This document shows positions 1-4,612 of a DNA stretch of 5,562 nucleotides, one piece after another. Each line of letters starts with the position of its first letter. Within the stretch, counting starts at the first letter, position 1. The notes under the pieces are model-generated. The model saw only the letters and a list, made by a program, of their open reading frames with translations, had not been told where the DNA came from and made no database searches. A program made the position numbers and the translations under genes. Origin of the DNA: Candidatus Buchananbacteria bacterium CG10_big_fil_rev_8_21_14_0_10_33_19. GTDB lineage: Bacteria; Patescibacteria; ABY1; 2-01-FULL-39-33. Where the stretch lies: positions 1 through 5,562 of the forward strand of contig PEZY01000010.1 in the NCBI GenBank assembly GCA_002773855.1, read 5' to 3'.

Positions 1-25
1 TATTTTTACTTCTTGGTCTAGCCAT
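1..25 (-). CDS. Partial CDS, N-terminus only, unknown product
   Basis: Only the first eight codons lie inside the window; the gene runs off the left edge. They read MARPRSKN, a short basic N-terminus. The start is supported by a strong Shine-Dalgarno (GAGGTGAT, 30-37) immediately upstream on the same strand. The gene lies 75 nt beyond the VapC stop and is transcribed in the same direction, but its own ribosome-binding site suggests an independent unit. Basic Ala-Arg-Pro-Arg starts occur in ribosomal and other nucleic-acid-binding proteins, but eight residues are too few to assign a family, so no function is claimed. Confidence 0.6.
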
Positions 26-29
26 GAAA

Positions 30-37
30 ATCACCTC
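30..37 (-). promoter_or_regulatory. Shine-Dalgarno of the left-edge gene
   Basis: On the minus strand this reads GAGGTGAT, complementary to the archaeal 16S 3' end (AUCACCUC). It sits 4 nt from the ATG at 25-23, or about 6 nt if measured from the GAGGTG core. It is one of three clear ribosome-binding sites in the window; most other genes look leaderless. A TATA candidate lies upstream (minus TAATATAG, about 75-82) but is weak. Confidence 0.6.
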
Positions 38-100
38 GTGACTAAAGTAAAGTAGAACTAATTTATTAACGTTTCTATATTAGGACAGTGCCGGAAATAA

Positions 101-514
101 TTAATAAAGTTTAACAATCTCTAATTCTTTTATCTTTTTAAAATCCTTATCTAAAGTTGCTAATTTCTTTATACCTAACTTTCTCATAGACGCAAGAACC
201 AAACTATCATCATAATCTAATTTTTTCTCTTTCATTATCTTCGCCGCATTGTAAGAATCTTCCATTGAAGGTCTAAATATGTAAAGCGGTTTATAGCAGT
301 TAAAAAATAATATTGCATTTTTGAGAAGTTGGTCATTTTTTTTATTTTTGAATATTATTTGTAGTAAACTAGTATTTATTAAAAAATCAGATGTTATTGC
401 AGTAATCCCCTTTTTTTCTAAATTTTTAAGAAAAACTTCACATTCTTGTGATTTAGAATCCTCAAGAAACATTTCCAAGAAAATGTTTGTATCTATGAAA
501 ATTTCTTCGCCCAT
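101..514 (-). CDS. vapC: PIN-domain ribonuclease toxin (VapC family)
   Basis: Predicted endoribonuclease toxin of a type II VapBC pair; VapC proteins cleave RNA with Mg/Mn held by clustered acidic residues. At 137 aa it has the usual PIN length. Visible motifs are FIDTN at 6-10 (Asp8), LDYDDSLVLAS at 99-109 (Asp103, with Asp100/102 nearby) and TLDKDF at 120-125 (Asp122, Asp124). The second acidic position, usually Glu in the strand-helix after residue 40, is not obvious: the segment reads TSDFLINTS (41-49), so Asn47 or Asp43 takes that place. Similar 'SDF' variants exist among archaeal PIN proteins as I recall, so this may be subfamily-specific rather than decay. The start overlaps the VapB 3' end by 22 nt, typical of translational coupling. 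Family call is firm; the RNA target is unknown. Confidence 0.88.
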   Translation of the reverse strand: MGEEIFIDTNIFLEMFLEDSKSQECEVFLKNLEKKGITAITSDFLINTSLLQIIFKNKKNDQLLKNAILFFNCYKPLYIFRPSMEDSYNAAKIMKEKKLDYDDSLVLASMRKLGIKKLATLDKDFKKIKELEIVKLY

Positions 515-759
515 AATTCCATAGCCTCCTTTTGTAATTCCACAGATGTCATCTTTCCTTTCAAGTGACTTAAACTTCCCCTTATCAAATCAAAAGGATC
601 ATCCACTTTTGGTATGTCTTGTGGTTGTTGTTGTATCCATTGATTTATTGCTTCTTTTATCGCACTCAATAAAGAGCCTTTTTGGTATCCATATTTTTTC
701 ATTGCCATCTCTCTAAATTTATTCTCGATTGCAAGATCCAATTCAAATTTTAAGGTCAT
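493..759 (-). CDS. vapB: VapB-type antitoxin, archaeal family
   Basis: 88-aa predicted antitoxin of the PIN toxin encoded directly downstream (22-nt overlap). Residues 1-44 match the archaeal VapB N-terminus: a short strand (TLKFELDL), then a helix carrying FREMAMKKYGYQKGSL (15-30) and SAIKEAINQWI (32-42). This region likely dimerises and binds DNA. Residues 53-88 form a separate tail (DDPFDLIRG, then TSVELQKEAMELW), as in archaeal VapBs, and should lie across the toxin's active-site groove. The ATG at 759 is 26-27 nt from a TATA box (782-789), implying a leaderless transcript. A perfect 12-bp palindrome lies between the TATA box and the start and is the natural autoregulatory site. The N-terminal fold (ribbon-helix-helix-like) is inferred from family knowledge. 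Confidence 0.85.
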   Translation of the reverse strand: MTLKFELDLAIENKFREMAMKKYGYQKGSLLSAIKEAINQWIQQQPQDIPKVDDPFDLIRGSLSHLKGKMTSVELQKEAMELWAKKFS

Positions 760-761
760 AA

Positions 762-773
762 GTACTTAAGTAC
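762..773. promoter_or_regulatory. Candidate VapB operator, 12-bp perfect palindrome
   Basis: GTACTTAAGTAC is perfectly self-complementary and ends 2 nt before the VapB ATG (757-759). It fills the space between the TATA box (782-789) and the predicted leaderless transcription start, so bound protein would block initiation. VapB or VapBC complexes generally repress their own promoters by binding inverted repeats. Binding here is inferred, not shown. Confidence 0.55.
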
Positions 774-781
774 ATTAGTAA

Positions 782-794
782 TATATAAATATAT
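782..794 (-). promoter_or_regulatory. TATA box of the vapBC operon
   Basis: The minus strand reads TTTATATA (789 to 782) within a 13-bp AT block, centred 26-27 nt upstream of the VapB ATG, the distance expected for a leaderless archaeal start. The same 13-bp block (plus strand TATATAAATATAT) recurs at 4640-4652 in the HEPN-module promoter. Confidence 0.6.
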
Positions 795-818
795 CATAGA
801 GATGACACTAACTTTTTA

Positions 819-881
819 ATCATTCTCTGATTGTATCTAATATATACATATTATTATTGTTATTTAGAATGTGAGAATGAT
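819..881. repeat. Inverted repeat ATCATTCTC / GAGAATGAT
   Basis: A 9-bp perfect inverted repeat: ATCATTCTC at 819-827 and GAGAATGAT at 873-881, with a 45-nt spacer. A third TCATTCTCT lies at 946-954 in the same orientation as the first. The arms have higher GC than their surroundings. The spacer is too long for a simple terminator; paired protein-binding sites upstream of vapBC are possible. Confidence 0.35.
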
Positions 882-992
882 ATTTGATAAAATAATTTAT
901 GTTTATTATTACTAATATTATATATTTTATTATTATAGTTATATTTCATTCTCTAACTCTTTAAAATCACTCACTTTTTGAACTGTGCCGTA

Positions 993-1050
993 GAGACGAT
1001 AATTGAAATGAGTTTATCATGGAGTTCTCATGAACGCAAGAAATCATCTC
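993..1050 (-). other. Possible structured RNA element just downstream of the membrane-protein gene
   Basis: On the minus strand GAGAUGAU (1050-1043) can pair with AUCGUCUC (1000-993): eight pairs including one G-U wobble. The plus strand would instead have a C-A mismatch, so the pairing favours minus-strand RNA. The stem opens 3 nt after the stop codon of the 1054-1449 gene and closes a 42-nt loop containing small alternative hairpins (for example GUUC-AUGA-GAAC). No C/D-box or convincing H/ACA motifs are present. It may be a 3'-UTR structure or coincidence. Confidence 0.2.
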
Positions 1051-1053
1051 AAC

Positions 1054-1449
1054 CTATAATATAACTTGTACTCCAGCTAAAACAATCCCAACTATGATAC
1101 CTAATACAATCATAGACAATAATATCAACCCTAATGTAGCTAAAGCAACCCCCCAATAAGTTTGGTAGAATAATTTGACCATACATACTATTATGACTAG
1201 ATTTGCAAGAAACAATAATAAATTAATAACAATATTATCTCCCAAAGAAGGAATTAATACTAAAACCGTCCCAGTAATGAAAACAAAAGCTCCAGTAGTA
1301 AAAGCAACGAATATTGCGTTTGATAATGTATCTCTTTTCTTAGGAAATTCGAGTAATCTTGCGAAATATAATAACAAGACACATATCATTGCAGAAGATA
1401 ATAATACACTTAAAAATCTAATCCCTATTTGGGCTAATAAACTTACCAT
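1054..1449 (-). CDS. Small four-helix membrane protein, unknown function
   Basis: 131 aa, strongly hydrophobic, with four predicted transmembrane segments at roughly 9-33, 44-67, 73-95 and 100-129. The charged loop between helices 1 and 2 (FPKKRDT, 35-41) carries most of the positive charge and is probably cytoplasmic. No catalytic or ligand motif is visible and I do not recognise the family. The start is supported by AGGTGAT (1456-1462) ending 6 nt upstream of the ATG and a TATA box just beyond. It is divergent from the coiled-coil gene at 1568 across a 118-nt shared promoter region, and is followed by an AT-rich gap, so it appears monocistronic. It could be an integral scaffold or a transporter-like subunit, but nothing here decides that. 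Confidence 0.8.
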   Translation of the reverse strand: MVSLLAQIGIRFLSVLLSSAMICVLLLYFARLLEFPKKRDTLSNAIFVAFTTGAFVFITGTVLVLIPSLGDNIVINLLLFLANLVIIVCMVKLFYQTYWGVALATLGLILLSMIVLGIIVGIVLAGVQVIL

Positions 1450-1455
1450 TTATCT

Positions 1456-1490
1456 ATCACCTTTGTCTTAGATAACGTGTTTATTTAAAT
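1456..1490 (-). promoter_or_regulatory. TATA box and Shine-Dalgarno of the four-helix membrane protein gene
   Basis: The minus strand carries TTTAAATA (1489 to 1482), extended upstream by more A/T, and AGGTGAT (1462 to 1456), which ends 6 nt before the ATG at 1449. The predicted transcription start falls very near the Shine-Dalgarno, so the leader would be only about 10-15 nt. Confidence 0.5.
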
Positions 1491-1520
1491 ATATTTCTAA
1501 AAATAACTCAAGATATCCCC

Positions 1521-1562
1521 AAAATATATATACTACCCTCTCCTTTTAGACTTTTAGAGGTG
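1521..1562 (+). promoter_or_regulatory. TATA box and Shine-Dalgarno of the coiled-coil gene
   Basis: AAAATATATAT at 1521-1531 is a TATA candidate, predicting a start near 1553. GAGGTG at 1557-1562 is a strong Shine-Dalgarno 5 nt before the ATG at 1568. Together they make a short-leader promoter divergent from the one at 1456-1490. Confidence 0.55.
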
Positions 1563-1567
1563 TTAAA

Positions 1568-1765
1568 ATGATCTCAGAAGACAAATCCCAAATAATAAAT
1601 CAATCTCAGATTGAAGAAGAACTTTCTCAGATGCAGAGCAAAATCAGAGTTCTTGAATGGGATAAATCAAGAAAACAAATAAATCCTGCAAAAGCGGCTA
1701 AACTAACAAATATGCTGAAGAGAAAGGAAGAGTTAGAACAACAGTTAGAGAAATTAGTAAATTAA
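1568..1765 (+). CDS. Small coiled-coil protein, unknown function
   Basis: 65 aa, highly charged and Gln-rich, with no signal peptide or membrane segment. Residues 11-38 and 41-63 look like two amphipathic helices separated by an Asn-Pro break (39-40), giving a likely antiparallel helical hairpin; the second ends in a heptad-like run (LKRKEELEQQLEKL, 50-63). Such hairpins usually mediate dimerisation or serve as adaptors, but no family is recognised. The start is fixed by GAGGTG 5 nt upstream and a TATA box at the right distance. The stop shares the TTAA at 1762-1765 with the convergent gene, and a T9 run follows shortly after. Expression looks well supported; function is unknown. Confidence 0.75.
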   Translation: MISEDKSQIINQSQIEEELSQMQSKIRVLEWDKSRKQINPAKAAKLTNMLKRKEELEQQLEKLVN

Positions 1766-1968
1766 TTAAATAGAATTCTTATTTTTTTTTCTTTATTTCC
1801 TTCATTTTTTAGATTCTCAAGAGAATAATTAGTTAAACCTTCAGCCTCCGCCCATTTATTAGCCGCTTCTTCTGACTTGAAAGTTTTAGGTCTTATAACT
1901 CTATTTCTTCCTCCAAGACAATGTCTGGACAAATTATGTATCCTCTTTGAAAAATATGTTGATCCCAT
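1762..1968 (-). CDS. Small basic protein, unknown function
   Basis: 68 aa. The first 31 residues are strongly basic (SKRIHNLSRHCLGGRNRVIRP, split here as SKRIHNLSRH at 7-16 and CLGGRNRVIRP at 17-27), with one Cys (17) and two His (11, 16), suggesting nucleic-acid or ribosome contact. Residues 28-54 (KTFKSEEAANKWAEAEG, then YSLENLK) look like a helix followed by a strand, a pattern I have an impression of from small DPANN/archaeal conserved proteins but cannot name. The C-terminus (55-68) is Lys-rich. The single Cys gives no zinc site. The ATG lies about 28 nt from the centre of the palindromic TATA box at 1993-2000, so the mRNA is probably leaderless. It overlaps the convergent coiled-coil gene by 4 nt. 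Confidence 0.7.
   Translation of the reverse strand: MGSTYFSKRIHNLSRHCLGGRNRVIRPKTFKSEEAANKWAEAEGLTNYSLENLKNEGNKEKKIRILFN
1782..1790 (+). terminator. T9 tract, candidate terminator for the coiled-coil gene
   Basis: Nine consecutive T residues on the plus strand, 17 nt after the TAA of the coiled-coil gene, in a longer T-rich stretch (to about 1808). Archaeal RNA polymerase terminates at U-rich tracts without requiring a hairpin. On the minus strand the same bases are Lys codons of the convergent gene's tail. Confidence 0.5.
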
Positions 1969-1985
1969 TAAATATAATATCCAAT

Positions 1986-2005
1986 AAAAGGATTTATAAA
2001 CTTTT
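1986..2005. promoter_or_regulatory. Bidirectional core promoter with a palindromic TATA box
   Basis: TTTATAAA (1993-2000) is its own reverse complement. Its centre is 26-27 nt from the plus ATG at 2023 and 28-29 nt from the minus ATG at 1968, the correct distance for leaderless starts both ways. Both upstream sides have A-rich BRE-like sequence: AAAAG at 1986-1990 for the plus direction, and the complement of CTTTT (2001-2005) for the minus direction. No other TATA candidate fits either gene. Confidence 0.6.
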
Positions 2006-2022
2006 GTGTCGTATGAATTAAT

Positions 2023-2259
2023 ATGGTGTCATTGTTATTAGGATTAGGTGCAGGAGTTGGTTTTTTCATTCTTGTATACCTCGTACTTTTCATCAATTCT
2101 AAAATAGGAAATATGATGGGAAATTTTGCTAAGAAAAATAATCCTAATCTAAAAGCTCGTGTAGAAAAAAGTACTGCATTCTGGTATTCACAGAAAACTA
2201 TGCTAATAATCTCAGGAGTTTGTGGATTAATCATTTTTGTAATTGTGAGTTTTGTTTGA
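2023..2259 (+). CDS. Small two-helix membrane protein, unknown function
   Basis: 78 aa with transmembrane segments at about 3-24 and 58-77, joined by a basic hydrophilic loop (25-57, containing NFAKKNNPNLKARVEK). With both termini nearly flush with the membrane it is a simple hairpin; the positive loop is probably cytoplasmic. A stop codon lies two codons upstream in frame, so the ATG at 2023 (or the adjacent GTG) is the start; it is 26-27 nt from the palindromic TATA box, implying a leaderless mRNA. The secreted-protein gene follows after 18 nt on the same strand with no promoter of its own, so the two likely form an operon and may act together at the membrane. I do not recognise a family. 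Confidence 0.75.
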   Translation: MVSLLLGLGAGVGFFILVYLVLFINSKIGNMMGNFAKKNNPNLKARVEKSTAFWYSQKTMLIISGVCGLIIFVIVSFV

Positions 2260-2277
2260 AAGTCAATAATTTGAAAA

Positions 2278-2772
2278 ATGAATCGTAAAATATATTTCAC
2301 ATTATTATTTATTTTAATAATTAGTATGTTTTCATTTCAATTAGTATTTGCACAAAAAGAAAGTGCATCTCTCATCAACATTCTGGAAGAATTAGAACAA
2401 AATCCTCAAGTTCTCAAAGAAATTAATGAAAACATAGATAATTTGCAAATCCCTAAACCAATTCTTAATATTGTAGGAGATCAAAACGTTAATATAAATC
2501 TGAAAAACAAAGAAGAAGATGAAAATTGGTTTAATATAATTACAAAAAAAGGACAAATAGTGGGGATGGCAGTTGGATATGATGAAAAAGCTACAATGGA
2601 AGTTAATGTTGATGAAGAAACAATTCAACAAATTTCTAACGCGAAAGGAGATTCTAAGATAATAACAAAAGCAATCAATGAGGGGGTTGAGTATAAAGGG
2701 TTAACTTTTGGTGCTAAGATTAAAATTTCCTTTATGAAGCTAACTCAGAAAATTGTGTCTTTGTTTGTTTAA
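2278..2772 (+). CDS. Secreted protein with a possible SCP2-like domain
   Basis: 164 aa. Residues 1-25 form a Sec signal peptide: basic NRK, hydrophobic core, then LVFA before Gln26, a good cleavage site. The mature part starts with acidic, helical sequence (28-58). From about 60 to 160 the order resembles SCP2/sterol-carrier-like folds in my memory: PILNIVGDQNVNI, then KKGQIVGMAVG, KATMEVNVDEETIQQI, KAINEGVEYKGLTFG and a closing basic amphipathic helix. That would suggest an extracytoplasmic lipid-binding role, but this is a pattern-level judgement and could be wrong. The start is bounded by an in-frame stop (2272-2274) two codons upstream. There is no Shine-Dalgarno or TATA box at a useful distance, so it probably depends on the upstream membrane-protein gene. 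It is convergent with the acetyltransferase gene, 15 nt away. Confidence 0.72.
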   Translation: MNRKIYFTLLFILIISMFSFQLVFAQKESASLINILEELEQNPQVLKEINENIDNLQIPKPILNIVGDQNVNINLKNKEEDENWFNIITKKGQIVGMAVGYDEKATMEVNVDEETIQQISNAKGDSKIITKAINEGVEYKGLTFGAKIKISFMKLTQKIVSLFV

Positions 2773-2782
2773 CTAAAAATAT

Positions 2783-2797
2783 GAAGTCTAAAACTTC
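2783..2797. terminator. Small hairpin between convergent genes, weak terminator candidate
   Basis: GAAGT (2783-2787) and ACTTC (2793-2797) form a 5-bp stem with a 5-nt loop in the junction between the convergent secreted-protein and acetyltransferase genes. The loop includes the acetyltransferase stop codon. There is no strong T tract in either direction, so a terminator role is only plausible. Confidence 0.25.
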
Positions 2798-3423
2798 TTC
2801 ACTACAGTAACTAATTTCACATCTCCATGTTTGAAATCTTTCCATAATGTATTATCTCTCTCCTCAAAATCTTCCATCCCAAGAGATTTGAAAAATCTGT
2901 AACTTAAATTATTTCCATGTTTGAATACCTGAGCAAACACTCCTTCTACATTATTCTTTCTAAGATAGTCAAAATAAGTCTTCATCAATTTTGTACCCCA
3001 TCCTCTAGCTCTTTTGTTTCTAATTAAGGCAATATGAAGATGAGCGTAGGATATAGGAAAGCCAGGCATTTCTATTTTATATTTGGTTAGAGTCCACTTT
3101 AACAATCTTCTAATTTCTTTGATATGTCTTGCTCTCAAAAGATTAGATAAGACTGCTAATAATATTCTAGGACCTAACCAAATTCTATAAGCCATCTCTT
3201 TTCTAGAATCTAAACATCCAAATAGATAACCAATAATTTTGTTTCTATCCTCTAATATGAATAGACTTTCTGGTTCTTTATCAGTATAATATTTAGAACT
3301 AGCATCAGCCCATAACTTTCTGTCTGGCATGAAAGGGTCTATTGGATCTCCTAATAATCCAGTATCACAACATATTTCCCTAACTCTTTCTCTATCTTTA
3401 GGAGTATACATTCTTACGCGCAT
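2788..3423 (-). CDS. GNAT-family N-acetyltransferase
   Basis: 211 aa, predicted to transfer an acyl group from acyl-CoA to an amine. The GNAT core is split. The N-terminus has the first strand and helix (MRVRMYTPKDRERVREICCDT-like, 1-21), a GDPIDPFMPDRKLWAD segment (25-40), YYTDKEPESLFILED (45-59) and IIGYLFG (63-69). Motif A lies at 127-147: the strand AHLHIAL, then RNKRARGWGTKL, where Arg140-Gly-Trp-Gly143-Thr matches the R/Q-x-x-G-x-G/A pyrophosphate-binding loop. Asn171/Asn172, then YRFFKSLGM (175-183), is the usual final GNAT signature. The YYTD..PE arrangement recalls a ~200-aa GNAT group found in bacteria and archaea; substrate unknown. Residues 75-120, a basic helical insertion between the N-terminal strands and motif A, may shape the acceptor site. 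A TATA box 27 nt upstream indicates a leaderless start. Confidence 0.85.
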   Translation of the reverse strand: MRVRMYTPKDRERVREICCDTGLLGDPIDPFMPDRKLWADASSKYYTDKEPESLFILEDRNKIIGYLFGCLDSRKEMAYRIWLGPRILLAVLSNLLRARHIKEIRRLLKWTLTKYKIEMPGFPISYAHLHIALIRNKRARGWGTKLMKTYFDYLRKNNVEGVFAQVFKHGNNLSYRFFKSLGMEDFEERDNTLWKDFKHGDVKLVTVVKKF

Positions 3424-3445
3424 GATATTTTGGATGAAGAGGAGG

Positions 3446-3456
3446 TATATATTTTT
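3446..3456 (-). promoter_or_regulatory. TATA box of the GNAT gene
   Basis: The minus strand reads AAAAATATATA, centred about 27 nt upstream of the ATG at 3423, which fits a leaderless transcript and separates this gene from the upstream HEPN module. Confidence 0.5.
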
Positions 3457-3460
3457 ATTG

Positions 3461-3480
3461 GAAAATTACAAAGAAATGAT
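3461..3480. repeat. Direct repeat, left copy, flanking the HEPN module
   Basis: GAAAATTACAAAGAAATGAT; the last 13 bases (ACAAAGAAATGAT, 3468-3480) are identical to 4684-4696, and the full 20 nt differ from the right copy by one substitution and one indel. It lies 6 nt beyond the HEPN stop codon. The two copies are about 1.2 kb apart and enclose the complete two-gene module with its promoter. Confidence 0.55.
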
Positions 3481-3486
3481 TATTTA

Positions 3487-4011
3487 TTATGTAGAAGTAT
3501 CAATTATATTCTTTACAGTATTTACAAAACTTATAGCTTTTAACCTTAATTTTTCAGCTTCGTTTTTATCAAATACAATATCTGTAGAATAACTTGCTCT
3601 AGATCTTTTGTTTCTAGCTTCAACATAATGAAGAACTTCTTCTTTTTCTATAGAGGAATTACCCACTATATCAATCTCTTCTTTACTTAGATGTTTTATA
3701 TAAAATTCTTTTATTAAAATAAGTAATGTTGCACTATGATCTTTTGTGGAATATCCTTTAAGAGCACATAGTGCTAACGATGCATGATAGATTGAATAAT
3801 AAGCAGAAACAATTGCCCAATCATTAAATTCTTTTAATTCCAAAGTTGATTTTACAAATTTTAGATTATGGTCTGCTTTATCTAGATGTCCTTTAATTAG
3901 TTCTTCTTTTTCAGTCTCTATTTTTATTTTCTTTGACTTAATATATTTCTGAAAATCATCTCCCATTACTTTATCATCTTCAATCCATAATTCCCAAAAG
4001 TCTTTATTCAT
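3487..4011 (-). CDS. HEPN-domain protein, partner of the nucleotidyltransferase
   Basis: 174 aa. The four-helix HEPN domain spans about 38-171, preceded by a charged N-terminal extension. Recognisable parts are HLDKADHNLKFVKSTL (42-57), WAIVSAYYSIYHASLALCAL (65-84), the conserved K-D-H (90-92) and EARNKRSRASYSTD (131-144), matching the R..aDY-type end of the general HEPN family. HEPN partners of minimal nucleotidyltransferases are generally toxic RNases in such pairs. However, the RX4-6H active-site motif is not present after any Arg in 133-138, so catalysis by the standard mechanism is doubtful. The gene overlaps the nucleotidyltransferase gene by 8 nt (ATGAATAA), implying coupled translation. 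The family call is good; whether it is the toxin is inferred from the pairing. Confidence 0.82.
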   Translation of the reverse strand: MNKDFWELWIEDDKVMGDDFQKYIKSKKIKIETEKEELIKGHLDKADHNLKFVKSTLELKEFNDWAIVSAYYSIYHASLALCALKGYSTKDHSATLLILIKEFYIKHLSKEEIDIVGNSSIEKEEVLHYVEARNKRSRASYSTDIVFDKNEAEKLRLKAISFVNTVKNIIDTST

Positions 4012-4609
4012 TTAATACCTCTTTGTAGAATATATCGTGTCCAGACATTACAAATCCAGTTTTGATAGCATGTATTATCACATTATCCTCTTTAGTTAAT
4101 ATTTGTTTTTTAAAATAATCAAAATCTATTATAAAAGTTTGTATTTTTATTCCAGTTGTAGCTTCAATATCTTCTTTAAGTTTATTATTGTTAAATTCTT
4201 TTTTATTATAAATCAATAGAATATCTATATCACTATTTTTTCCAAAAGTTCCTTTTGCAGTTGAGCCAAAGATGACAATAACTAAAGGTTTGAATTTGAT
4301 TTTTTCTATAAATTCAGTAATTGCTCTTTTTCTTTCATTAGAAATCCCATTAAAGCGTTCATAATCAAAAAATGAGAATATAGAATATATTTCTGGATTT
4401 TTAGAATTTATTCTATAAAAAGTGTTCCCTATTTCTTTTGTAGAAACAATAATATGACTATTTTTTAAGTTTTTCAGATGTTTCAGGGTTGTATTTGGAG
4501 TTAATTTTGTTTCTCTAAGAATTTCACTAAAGTACATTTCTCTATACCTATTTCTATAAAAACATTCAAGAATCTTACCTTTCCCTTCTCCAAATATAAT
4601 ATTGTTCAT
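4004..4609 (-). CDS. Winged-helix/minimal nucleotidyltransferase fusion, likely antitoxin of the HEPN module
   Basis: 201 aa from the ATG at 4609. Residues 10-70 form a winged-helix DNA-binding domain (ILECFYRNRYREMYFSEIL, TPNTTLKHLKNL, then a basic wing ending FYRIN). Residues 107-190 form a minimal nucleotidyltransferase: VIVIFGSTAKG (110-120), then SDIDILL (126-132), with Gly115-Ser116 and metal ligands Asp127 and Asp129. A third acidic residue is probably Asp162 (FIIDFD). In known MNT-HEPN pairs the transferase neutralises the HEPN toxin by adding nucleotides; here the winged helix adds a DNA-binding module suited to autoregulation. An ATG seven codons upstream (4630) is in frame, but it lies only ~13 nt from the TATA box (4640-4647) and inside an inverted repeat, so I prefer 4609 (leader of about 8 nt). 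Translation overlaps the HEPN gene by 8 nt. Confidence 0.85.
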   Translation of the reverse strand: MNNIIFGEGKGKILECFYRNRYREMYFSEILRETKLTPNTTLKHLKNLKNSHIIVSTKEIGNTFYRINSKNPEIYSIFSFFDYERFNGISNERKRAITEFIEKIKFKPLVIVIFGSTAKGTFGKNSDIDILLIYNKKEFNNNKLKEDIEATTGIKIQTFIIDFDYFKKQILTKEDNVIIHAIKTGFVMSGHDIFYKEVLNE

Positions 4610-4612
4610 TTT

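Larger units (their letters stand above)
760..1053. other. AT-rich intergenic region between vapBC and the membrane-protein gene
   Basis: About 294 nt with no convincing gene; the longest open stretches are around a dozen codons. The right part (roughly 980-1050) has ordinary composition and holds a possible RNA stem. The middle (roughly 830-945) is nearly all A and T, with runs of TATTATTA-like sequence. Three copies of an octamer, TCATTCTC, lie at 820-827, 873-880 (inverted) and 946-953. The left end holds the vapBC promoter and operator. I see no origin-type repeats, tRNA or CRISPR units. Confidence 0.6.

Noticed and set aside
321..524. Plus-strand open frame of 67 codons
   Set aside because: Shadow of the vapC gene on the opposite strand; the VapC motifs are unmistakable.
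851..940. CRISPR or tandem-repeat array
   Set aside because: The TATTATTA-like runs are low complexity with no regular unit or spacer pattern.
830..945. Replication origin based on extreme AT content
   Set aside because: No origin-recognition-box-like repeats and no cdc6/orc1 gene next to it; AT-richness alone is ordinary in this genome.
992..1050. C/D-box or H/ACA guide RNA
   Set aside because: Only partial C-like boxes (AUGAUAA) and no CUGA D box; ACA lies too far from the stem for H/ACA.
1175..1471. Plus-strand open frame of 98 codons
   Set aside because: It is the antisense shadow of the four-helix membrane protein, whose start has a good Shine-Dalgarno and TATA box.
1968..2300. Minus-strand open frame of 110 codons
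   Set aside because: It lies antisense to the two-helix membrane gene and the signal-peptide gene start; composition is a mirror of hydrophobic codons and no promoter or ribosome-binding site fits.
2392..2631. Minus-strand open frame of 79 codons
   Set aside because: Antisense shadow of the secreted protein; rich in Phe/Ile/Asn/Cys with no recognisable pattern.
3329..3592. Plus-strand open frame preceded in part by a GAGGAGGT ribosome-binding-like sequence (3438-3445)
   Set aside because: It runs antisense through the GNAT start and HEPN end, the translation resembles no family, and the GGAGGT-like bases lie between a TATA box and start on the other strand; no plus-strand TATA box fits.
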